Below, piece after piece: positions 55,159-62,279 of a stretch of 64,000 nt of DNA; position 1 is the stretch's first letter; each line of letters begins with the position of its first letter. The notes under the pieces were generated by a model that saw nothing but the letters and a program-made list of their open reading frames with translations, was not told the DNA's origin and ran no database searches. The stretch is taken from NCBI RefSeq assembly GCF_036010325.1, contig NZ_CP108549.1, forward strand, positions 3,224,001 through 3,288,000, in the 5' to 3' direction. A program made the position numbers and the translations under genes. The DNA is from Streptomyces sp. NBC_01210 (lineage in GTDB: Bacteria > Actinomycetota > Actinomycetes > Streptomycetales > Streptomycetaceae).

Positions 55159-55571
55159 TTCAGCAGCAGTCCAACCAGACCAACATGGACTGGATGCTCA
55201 AGGACCTGGCCGAGGGTGTTCCCCAGACCAGGAACGTGGTCGTGCTGTCCGCGGACGGACTGCGCATGGCCCAGTTCGGCGCGGACACCGACACCGCCGA
55301 CCGGCTCGCTGCCGCGTGCGCCGGACTGCAGAGCCTGGCGGGTGCCGTCGCGAGCGAACTCCCGCACAGCAACGGGCAGATGCATCTCGTCGTCATCGAG
55401 ATGAACGGCGGTTTCTTCTACCTGATGGCGGCCGGCTCGGGTGCCTATCTCGCTGTGCTGGCCGACGAGGGTGTCGACGCCGGGCTGATGGGCCACCGGA
55501 TGCGCGATCTGGTGCTGCGGATCGGAGAGCATCTCAGCACGCCGCCGCGGCACGAGGGACAGACCGCGTGA
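55155..55571 (+). CDS. cvnB: CvnB: roadblock/LC7-domain protein
   Basis: A 138-residue roadblock/LC7 domain protein (DWMLKDLAEGVPQTRNVVVL, then SADGLRMAQ). Roadblock proteins regulate small GTPases; in conservons CvnB is proposed to act as a GAP- or scaffold-like partner of CvnD. It overlaps cvnA by ATGA, so translation is coupled. Confidence 0.95.
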   Translation: MIQQQSNQTNMDWMLKDLAEGVPQTRNVVVLSADGLRMAQFGADTDTADRLAAACAGLQSLAGAVASELPHSNGQMHLVVIEMNGGFFYLMAAGSGAYLAVLADEGVDAGLMGHRMRDLVLRIGEHLSTPPRHEGQTA

Positions 55572-55927
55572 GCAACCCGGGCGGGGACTGGGAAGAGAGC
55601 AGTCCCGAGCGGCTCTACGTCATCACCGGCGGCCGCAGCGGCTCCTCCGCGCCCACCACTCTCGACCTGGTCACGCTGATCGTCGCCAGGTCGGGCCCCC
55701 GGCCCGGTGTCCAGCCCGAGCACGCGGCGATCATCCGGCTCTGCCAGGCCCCGCTTTCGGTGGCCGAGCTCTCCGCGTATCTGAGCCTTCCGGTGAGTGT
55801 TGTCACCGTACTGCTCAGCGATCTGCTGGCCGACAACCAGGTGATTGCCCGCGCACCGGTCCAGGCCGCCCAACTCCCCGACCGTGCTTTGATTGAGGCA
55901 GTGATCCATGGACTTCAGAAGCTCTGA
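55568..55927 (+). CDS. cvnC: CvnC: DUF742 winged-helix-like protein
   Basis: A 119-residue DUF742 protein with the pattern ERLYVITGGRS, PEHAAIIRLCQAPLSVAELS and VSVVTVLLSDLLA, ending LIEAVIHGLQKL, a probable winged-helix fold. It starts with GTG in a GTGA overlap with cvnB, and it overlaps cvnD by 20 nt. It has no known enzymatic activity. Confidence 0.95.
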   Translation: MSNPGGDWEESSPERLYVITGGRSGSSAPTTLDLVTLIVARSGPRPGVQPEHAAIIRLCQAPLSVAELSAYLSLPVSVVTVLLSDLLADNQVIARAPVQAAQLPDRALIEAVIHGLQKL

Positions 55928-56528
55928 GCAGGCCGTGGGGCCGCGGAGCGAGGACGTGCTGCCCGAGACGGCCACCGCCGCCGTCAAGGTGGTCATCGTG
56001 GGCGGCTTCGGCGTCGGCAAGACGACCCTGGTCGGCTCGGTGAGCGAGATCAGACCGCTGACGACCGAGGAGACCATGACCCAGGCCGGGGTCGGGGTCG
56101 ACGACATCCAGGGCGTGGAGCGCAAGACCTCGACGACCGTCGCCATGGACTTCGGCCGCATCAGCATCAACGAGGAGCTGGTGCTGTATCTCTTCGGCAC
56201 CCCGGGCCAGGAGCGCTTCTGGTTCCTGTGGCGCGGCCTGTTCGAGGGCGCGCTGGGCGCGGTGGTGCTGGTCGACACCCGACGGCTCGAGGTCAGCTTC
56301 GACGTCATCGGGCGGCTGGAGGAGCGCGGTGTGCCCTTCGTGGTCGCCATCAACTCCTTCCCCGATGCGCCGGGTTACTCCCTCGACGATGTTCGCGGCG
56401 CCCTCGATCTGCCGGCGGAGGTACCGGTCATCGGCTGTGACGCGCGCGAGCGCGCCTCCAGCCGCGACGTGCTGGTGACGCTGATGCGCTATCTGCAGTC
56501 CCTCGCCGCTCAGCCGGAGGCGTCGTAA
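55908..56528 (+). CDS. cvnD: CvnD: Ras-like small GTPase of the conservon
   Basis: A 206-residue ATP/GTP-binding protein. G1 is GGFGVGKTT (32-40), the switch II region is LFGTPGQERFWF (near 98), and the usual NKxD position reads AINSFPDAPG, a common variation in CvnD. It is homologous to MglA-type GTPases and is expected to switch between GTP and GDP forms at the membrane with CvnA-C. It overlaps cvnC by 20 nt, so all four genes form one translationally linked operon. Confidence 0.95.
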   Translation: MDFRSSEQAVGPRSEDVLPETATAAVKVVIVGGFGVGKTTLVGSVSEIRPLTTEETMTQAGVGVDDIQGVERKTSTTVAMDFGRISINEELVLYLFGTPGQERFWFLWRGLFEGALGAVVLVDTRRLEVSFDVIGRLEERGVPFVVAINSFPDAPGYSLDDVRGALDLPAEVPVIGCDARERASSRDVLVTLMRYLQSLAAQPEAS

Positions 56529-56710
56529 CCACGCCGGAGGCCGGACTCGCACCGCCTCCGGGCTGAGCTGCCACGGCAGGGGCCCTGGGGTGCCCTGTCC
56601 GCAGCTCCTGGTGGAGGTCGCTGTTCCGTTCCGGCCGACAATGTCGACGCACTGCCTGATAGCTGGGGGATTGTCCTGTTGGAATCAGCCATCACTGCTC
56701 AGTACGATGC

Positions 56711-56725
56711 GTGATAGTTGATCAC
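56711..56725. promoter_or_regulatory. Palindrome upstream of terpene cyclase
   Basis: GTGATAGTTGATCAC (GTGAT, 5 nt, ATCAC) is a perfect dyad 70 bp before the cyclase start, in the 267-bp gap after cvnD. A regulator binding site is possible; the protein is unknown. Confidence 0.4.
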
Positions 56726-56795
56726 CAAGGGGTGCCCGTGGCGCGTGTTACGACAGTGACAACGCGTCGCACCCGGCATGGAGAGGTAGGCAGAC

Positions 56796-57893
56796 ATGGA
56801 GCCTGAGCCGCCAGTTCCGCCGATCTTCTCTCCCATCCCACCGGCGATCCATCCGCGCCATGCGGATATAGACGTACAGACAGCGGCCTGGGCGGAAACG
56901 TTTCGCATCGGGTCCGACGAGCTGCGCGCCAAACTCGTCAGACAGGACATCGGCACCTTCTCCGCCCGGATCCTGCCGGAGGGCCGCGAGGAAGTCGTCT
57001 CCCTCCTCGCGGACTTCGTTCTCTGGCTCTTCGGCGTGGACGACGAGCACTGCGAGGAGGGCGAACTCGGCCGACGGCCGGACGATCTGGCAGGACTGCT
57101 GCACCGGCTGCTGCGTATCGCGCAGAACCCGGAAGCCTCCATGCTGCTGGACGACCCGCTGGCCGCCGGGCTGCGGGACCTGCGGCTCAGGAGCAGCCGG
57201 TACGGCACAGCGGGGCAGACGGCCCGCTGGGCGGACGCACTCCGGGAGTACTTCTTCTCTGTGGTGTGGGAGGCGTCCCACCGCCGCGCCGGCACAGTGC
57301 CCGATCTGAACGACTACACCCTGATGCGGCTGCACGGCGGCGCGACGTCGGTGGTGCTGCCCCTGCTGGAGATGGGGCACGGCTACGAGCTCCAGCCGCA
57401 CGAGCGGGACCGTACAACGGTGCGCGCCGCGGCCGAAATGGCGTCGTTCATCATCACCTGGGACAACGACATCTTCTCGTACCACAGGGAGCGGAGCGGG
57501 CCGGGCTACTTCCTCAACGTCCTGCGGGTGCTGGAGCAGGAGAACGGGCTCAGCACCCACCAGGCCCTGACCACGGCGATCGCCCAGCGGGACCGGGTGA
57601 TGTGCCTCTTCATGCGCCTGAGCGACTATGTCTCGGAGCAGGGCAGCCCGCAGCTGCGCCAGTATCTGCAGAGCCTCGCGTCCTTCATACGCGGCGCGCA
57701 GGACTGGGGCATCAGCTCCGTGCCGTTCACCACGCCGGACGACCCGGCCGGCATCCCCACGGTGTTCCGCGACACCCCCACCGACGACAGCCCCGAGCCG
57801 CTGGACATCCCGGCGATCGCATGGTGGTGGGACCTCCTGCCGTGCGGCACCACTTCGCCCGGCCGGTACCGGCCGGTCCAGCGAACCTCCTAG
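56796..57893 (+). CDS. Class I terpene cyclase
   Basis: A 365-residue bacterial terpene synthase that cyclises a prenyl diphosphate after ionisation by Mg2+. The aspartate-rich motif is DDEHCE (82-87, in LWLFGVDDEHCEE) and the NSE triad is NDIFSYHRE (224-232). The arginine in LRDLRLRSSRY (near 130) fits the diphosphate sensor. It lacks the pattern of geosmin synthase (two cyclase domains) and is of sesquiterpene-cyclase length; the product cannot be assigned. It follows cvnABCD by 267 bp on the same strand. Downstream a LysR gene is convergent. Confidence 0.92.
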   Translation: MEPEPPVPPIFSPIPPAIHPRHADIDVQTAAWAETFRIGSDELRAKLVRQDIGTFSARILPEGREEVVSLLADFVLWLFGVDDEHCEEGELGRRPDDLAGLLHRLLRIAQNPEASMLLDDPLAAGLRDLRLRSSRYGTAGQTARWADALREYFFSVVWEASHRRAGTVPDLNDYTLMRLHGGATSVVLPLLEMGHGYELQPHERDRTTVRAAAEMASFIITWDNDIFSYHRERSGPGYFLNVLRVLEQENGLSTHQALTTAIAQRDRVMCLFMRLSDYVSEQGSPQLRQYLQSLASFIRGAQDWGISSVPFTTPDDPAGIPTVFRDTPTDDSPEPLDIPAIAWWWDLLPCGTTSPGRYRPVQRTS

Positions 57894-57930
57894 CTCCCGG
57901 GAGGGCGGGGCCACCGCGAAACCGTCCCGC

Positions 57931-58845
57931 TCACCCCACCCGCGCCGCCGCGACCTCCCGCAGCGCACCCAGCACCCGCCCCACGCCCGGCGCCTCCTCC
58001 GCCCCCCGCCGTACCGCCGCCACCACATGCCTGCGCGGCTGGTCCGCGCTCAGGACCCGCATCGCCACGCCCGTGCGCCCGCCCCGTTCCACCGCCGCCA
58101 TCCGCGGAACCAGCGCGACGCCCATCTCCGCCTCCACCATCGCGAGGATCGCGGTCCAGCCGGCCGCCGAGTGCGCCTGTTCCGGTACGAAACCCGCCGC
58201 CTCGCACGCCGCAAGGGTGATCTCCGACCACGGCCCGCTGCCCCCGAAGATCCACCGCTCGCCCGACAGATCGGCCAGCCGCAGCCCCGCCTCCGCCGCC
58301 AGCGGATGCCGGGCCGGCAGGGCGACGTCCAGCGGGTCGGCCAGCAGCGGTACGCGGCTGAACCTCGGGTCCCGGGCCGTCGGCGCGTGCGCCGCCAGCG
58401 ACAGCGCCAGATCCACGTCTCCGTTGGACAGCAGCTCGTACGCCTCCGCCGCCTCCGCCTCCCTGACCCGTACCTCCAGCGCGGGGTGCGCCGCACGCAG
58501 CTGCCGCACCGCCGGAACCACCAGCGCGGGCACGGCCGTCGAGAACGCGCCCACCCGCACCTCCCCCACCTCGCCCCGCAGATATCCGGTCAACTCCGCG
58601 TCCGCCCGCTCCAGTTGAGCGAAGACAGCCGCCGCGTGACGAAGCACCAGATGCGCCGCGTCGGTGAGCCTGACCCGCCGCCCATGCGCCTCGAGCAGCT
58701 GTACGCCGAGCTGCTTGGCCAGGTTGGACAGCTGCTGGGACACGGCCGACGGGGTCATCAGCAGCGCTTCGGCCGTGGCCGTCACGGTCCCCCGCTCGCT
58801 CAGCGTGCGGAGGATCTGCAGCTTCTTGATGTCCCACTCGGTCAT
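57931..58845 (-). CDS. LysR-family transcriptional regulator
   Basis: A 304-residue LTTR: N-terminal winged helix-turn-helix (WDIKKLQILRTLSERGTV, then LLMTPSAVSQQLSNLAKQLG, about 4-65) and a periplasmic-binding-like effector domain (about 90-295). It is convergent with the terpene cyclase and downstream of the Sel1/TPR gene on the same strand, so its target is not obvious. No divergent partner gene is present, unlike most LTTRs. Confidence 0.92.
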   Translation of the reverse strand: MTEWDIKKLQILRTLSERGTVTATAEALLMTPSAVSQQLSNLAKQLGVQLLEAHGRRVRLTDAAHLVLRHAAAVFAQLERADAELTGYLRGEVGEVRVGAFSTAVPALVVPAVRQLRAAHPALEVRVREAEAAEAYELLSNGDVDLALSLAAHAPTARDPRFSRVPLLADPLDVALPARHPLAAEAGLRLADLSGERWIFGGSGPWSEITLAACEAAGFVPEQAHSAAGWTAILAMVEAEMGVALVPRMAAVERGGRTGVAMRVLSADQPRRHVVAAVRRGAEEAPGVGRVLGALREVAAARVG

Positions 58846-58946
58846 GCCCGCAACCTATCCGGCAGCATCCGAAGCCATCCGGCGCTGTCCTTGTCCGGCG
58901 CTGTCCTGATCCGGCACCGGCCGGCACCGGCCGGCACCATCCGGTG

Positions 58947-60698
58947 CTATCCGGCCGACAGCGCCGCCTCCGCAGCGGCCAGCTCCTTCTCCGGGTCCGC
59001 CATCCGGGCGAGGACATCCAGATCGTCCCGGCTGTAGCGGCTGCGCACATCCTCCCGCCAGCTCTCCGCCGCGCAGCGCAGCGGCTCGATCGCGTCCGCG
59101 TGGCGGCCGAGCCGGTGCAGGACGAGCCCGTAGTAGCCGGCCGCCTCGGTGCGGTACGCGTACTCCTGCCCTTCCTCCCAGGCCTTGCGCAGATACGGTT
59201 CGGCCTCCGCGTACGCGCCACGCTGCGCCTTGAGTTTGCCCGCGAGCATCGCGTTCAGCGGCGCGCCGCCCTCGGCCGCGCGGACGTACCAGCGCTCGGA
59301 CTCCTGGTAGTCCTTGTGGTGCTCGGAGAGCCAGCCCATCTGGTTGCAGGCGTCGTGGTGACCGGTCTCGGCGGCCTGCCGGTACCAGTGGTCGCGGAGC
59401 ACGGGCCTGCGCAGTTCGCTGCAGAGCTCCGCCAGGTCGTACGCCGCCTCCGGGTCACCGGCCCGCGCCGCGGGTTCGATCCACCGGACCATATGACGCG
59501 CGGCCGCGCCGCCCCCCTCGCCGAGGATCTTCCCGTACGCGTACGAGGCCTGGACGTCACCCGCCTCAGCGCGCTCGCGCAGCCCCGGCAGCCGGCGCAG
59601 GTCCTTGCCGGGCGCCACGCCGTCCGCCCGCAGCCGGGCGATCCGCGCCAACTGGTCGGCGACGTCCTCGTCGTCGTCACCGATCTCGCGGAACCAGCGC
59701 TCCGCCTCATCGAAGCGCCGCTGCCGCTTGCAGAGGATGCCCAGGTTCCACTGCGCGGACTGGTGCCCATCGGCGGCCGATACGGCGTACCAGCGTTCGG
59801 CGTCGGCGAGTTCACCGCGCTGTTCATGCAGTACGCCGAGGACGTACGCGGCACCTTCGTACCCCGACTCATATGCCTGGACGAGGAGTTGACGGGCCTC
59901 GGTCCAGCGATCGCCCGAGCCTGCCGCCTCCGTCTCCCCCGCCGCCTCCGTCTCCTCCAGGAAGATGGCGTGGTCGACGCGGGCGGAGGCACTGAGGGCC
60001 GCGGCCCTGCGGTAGTACGTCTCGGCCTCGACGGCCAGCCCGGGATAGTCCCGGAAGTGGTCGCCCATCTCGAAGAGCGGGCGGAGTGCCTCACGCGCGG
60101 GCCCACCGCCGCCATCCGCTCCGCCCGCCGCCACCGCTGCTTCCGCCGCTTCCGCTTCCGCGGCCGCGAGACCCGCGGCGACCTGGTCGAAGTCCCCCCG
60201 TATGGACTCGAAGAGCTGCACCCAGCGGAAGACGGCGATATCGCCGATGTCCACGTTGTCCATCAGGAACTTGGGAGCCTCGTCCAGCCTGCCCTCGGCC
60301 GCGAGGTGCTTGCCGAGCTCGATCTTGCAGTCGAGGTGGCCCAGTTCCCAGCCGCGCCGGAACCACTCGGCGGCCTCCGGGTTCCCGTCCTCCTGAAGCA
60401 GGACGCCGAGTCCGTACGCGCATCCGGCGTGCCGCTCGGCGGCGGAGCGGTAGAGCCGGTCGGCCTCCGCGCGATTGCCGCGGATCTTCCGGTACCGGGC
60501 GAGGGTGTAGGCGGAGAACGCGTCCCCCGCGGCCACCGCCCGCTCCCAGTACGGAATGCCTTCGTCGACGTGTCTGCGGAGGACGAAGAAGTCGGTGTGC
60601 CTGCGGGCTGTCTGCGCGTCTCCCGCAAGCGCGGCGGCGACGAGCCCCTCACCGTGGTGCCGGATGTCCTGGGTCGGATCCTGTTGTGCCATGCGCAT
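58947..60698 (-). CDS. Large Sel1/TPR-repeat protein
   Basis: A 583-residue cytoplasmic protein made almost entirely of Sel1/TPR-like helical repeats (examples: AYTLARYRKIRGNRAEADRL, AAYVLGVLHEQRGELADAER, NLGILCKRQRRFDEAERWF). Between about residues 175 and 215 lies an alanine/glutamate-rich, then glycine-rich low-complexity spacer that divides the repeats into two groups. It has no catalytic or DNA-binding domain. The start is ATG 60698 after GGAA (5 nt); ATG 60692 is the alternative. Role unknown; probably a protein-protein scaffold. The 101-bp gap to the LysR gene is full of short ATCCGGC-type repeats. Confidence 0.85.
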   Translation of the reverse strand: MRMAQQDPTQDIRHHGEGLVAAALAGDAQTARRHTDFFVLRRHVDEGIPYWERAVAAGDAFSAYTLARYRKIRGNRAEADRLYRSAAERHAGCAYGLGVLLQEDGNPEAAEWFRRGWELGHLDCKIELGKHLAAEGRLDEAPKFLMDNVDIGDIAVFRWVQLFESIRGDFDQVAAGLAAAEAEAAEAAVAAGGADGGGGPAREALRPLFEMGDHFRDYPGLAVEAETYYRRAAALSASARVDHAIFLEETEAAGETEAAGSGDRWTEARQLLVQAYESGYEGAAYVLGVLHEQRGELADAERWYAVSAADGHQSAQWNLGILCKRQRRFDEAERWFREIGDDDEDVADQLARIARLRADGVAPGKDLRRLPGLRERAEAGDVQASYAYGKILGEGGGAAARHMVRWIEPAARAGDPEAAYDLAELCSELRRPVLRDHWYRQAAETGHHDACNQMGWLSEHHKDYQESERWYVRAAEGGAPLNAMLAGKLKAQRGAYAEAEPYLRKAWEEGQEYAYRTEAAGYYGLVLHRLGRHADAIEPLRCAAESWREDVRSRYSRDDLDVLARMADPEKELAAAEAALSAG

Positions 60699-60759
60699 GA
60701 TCGTTCCAGGCACCGCCAACGCCCCGCCAACAGGCCTCCGTTCGGCTTCCGCTGTGCGG

Positions 60760-61710
60760 CTACCGCTTCCTGGCCCTGCCCGCCGCACCGCCCGACGCCC
60801 CCAGCATGACTCCGCCGAGGATCAGCACCATGCACAGGATCTGCGTCGGGCCGGTCGCCTCACCCAGGAGGACGAAGGAGAGCACGGCCACACAGACGGG
60901 CTGCAGGTAGTAGACGACTCCGGCCCGTGCCGCGCCGAGCAGCGCGATCGCCTTGTTCCAGGAGAGGAAGGCGACCGCGGAGGAGAAGACGCCGACGTAC
61001 ACCAACGGTCCGACCGTCCCGGCCGTTGGCTCGAAGCCGCCTTGGAGGGCCAGGCAGGCGCCGAACGCGGGAGCCAGCATCAGGGCGCCGATCACGAACG
61101 TGGTGAAGAGGAAGGCGAGTCCGCCGATTTCGGCGGGACGGCGGCGCAGCAGTGCGCTGTACGAGGCGAAGCTGAGCGCCGCGGCGAACATCCACAGGTC
61201 ACCGGCAGCGAAGTCCAACGACAGGGATCCCTTGCCGACCAGCAGCAGAACTCCCGTGCAGGCGACCGCCATTCCGACCGCACGGCGCACTCCCAGCCGC
61301 TTTCCGCCGAGGCGTTCGTACACCGCCATCAGGACGGGCGAGGCGGCCATGATCATGCCCATGTTGCCGGCCGGAGTGGAGAGACCGGCCTGGTTGACGA
61401 GGGTGTTGTAGACGGTGACGCCGAGCAGCGAGGCGAGGGTGAGGTATCCCGAGTGGCGTCGTATCAGCGCTCGTTGCCGCCAGGTCTCGCGTGCGGCGAA
61501 CGGCGCGACGGCGACGATCGCGACGATCCAGCGCCAGAAGGCGGCCTGCACGGGCGGTACGGAGTCATGAAGGGCACGAGAGGCGACGAAACTCCCCGAC
61601 CAGACGACCGTCGCGACGGCGGCGAGCAGGAGCCCGAGGCCGGAGGCCCGGCGCACCTTCTCCGCCGGGGTTGTCGCCTCACTGCTGCGGACGCGGTCCA
61701 GGACTGCCAT
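60760..61710 (-). CDS. EamA/DMT-family exporter
   Basis: A 316-residue drug/metabolite transporter with ten transmembrane helices in two EamA repeats (about 25-150 and 160-300; TVVWSGSFVASRALHDSVPP opens the first, and ALSFASYSALLRR the second). Such proteins export amino acids, nucleobases or drugs; the substrate is unknown. ATG 61710 begins MAVLDRVRS. It lies 61 nt upstream of the Sel1 gene. Confidence 0.93.
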   Translation of the reverse strand: MAVLDRVRSSEATTPAEKVRRASGLGLLLAAVATVVWSGSFVASRALHDSVPPVQAAFWRWIVAIVAVAPFAARETWRQRALIRRHSGYLTLASLLGVTVYNTLVNQAGLSTPAGNMGMIMAASPVLMAVYERLGGKRLGVRRAVGMAVACTGVLLLVGKGSLSLDFAAGDLWMFAAALSFASYSALLRRRPAEIGGLAFLFTTFVIGALMLAPAFGACLALQGGFEPTAGTVGPLVYVGVFSSAVAFLSWNKAIALLGAARAGVVYYLQPVCVAVLSFVLLGEATGPTQILCMVLILGGVMLGASGGAAGRARKR

Positions 61711-62028
61711 CGGTATACGCCTTGCCTCTCTCCCCCGCCGGGGGATCTCTCGGTTGCACGAGCTACCGTCGCATCGGCGGAATGCTTAGGTCCATCGAAT
61801 ACTTTCGACGATTATTTGAAGGAAAACTGAAAGGTTTGGGCGTGCGTGCCCGTGGACCGGTACCGGCCGGGATCGTGCGCCATGAGGGATCGCGAGCGCC
61901 GTGGGGGCCCGCGCGCCGTGGGGGCCCGCGCGCCGTGGGGGCCCGCGACATGCCAAGGGCGCCCTCGGGTGCGTACACACCCCAGGGCGCCCTGGAAGAA
62001 CCGTTCGGGTCGGGCTACTGGGAGCCGG
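61711..62028. other. 318-bp region: AT-rich promoter, triplicate 17-bp repeat and terminator
   Basis: The 60 bp nearest the EamA gene (about 61790-61850) are AT-rich for this genome and may hold promoter elements. A 17-bp unit GCGCCGTGGGGGCCCGC is repeated exactly three times (61896-61946). A hairpin at 61956-61993 (15 of 16 stem pairs, 6-nt loop) follows the small membrane protein gene on the minus strand and should terminate it. No gene seen. Confidence 0.7.
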
Positions 62029-62259
62029 TCAGCTCGGCTTCTTGGACTTGTCGAGGACCATCACCAGGCCCGCGATCACCGCGAAGAGGGCGAGCGGCGT
62101 CACGACAAAGAGGCCGACCGTCTGGATCACGCTCAGGCCCGGGCCCGGGTCGTCGCCGTCGTCCGGGGTCAGCGCGAGCGCCGGCGACGACAGGAGCAGC
62201 ATCATCAGCGTCGTACCGGCCGCGACGGCGCCGGCGCGCAAAGCGTTCTTCTTGTCCAC
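62029..62259 (-). CDS. Small membrane-associated protein (76 aa)
   Basis: A 76-residue protein with an N-terminal signal-like helix (about 7-29, ending SSPALA), an acidic linker (TPDDGDDPGPG) and one transmembrane helix (about 46-68) with a basic end (DKSKKPS). It starts at GTG 62259 and follows malQ by 20 nt, so it is probably co-transcribed. Function unknown. Confidence 0.65.
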   Translation of the reverse strand: MDKKNALRAGAVAAGTTLMMLLLSSPALALTPDDGDDPGPGLSVIQTVGLFVVTPLALFAVIAGLVMVLDKSKKPS

Positions 62260-62279
62260 GGTGCCAACGTAGCGAACGG

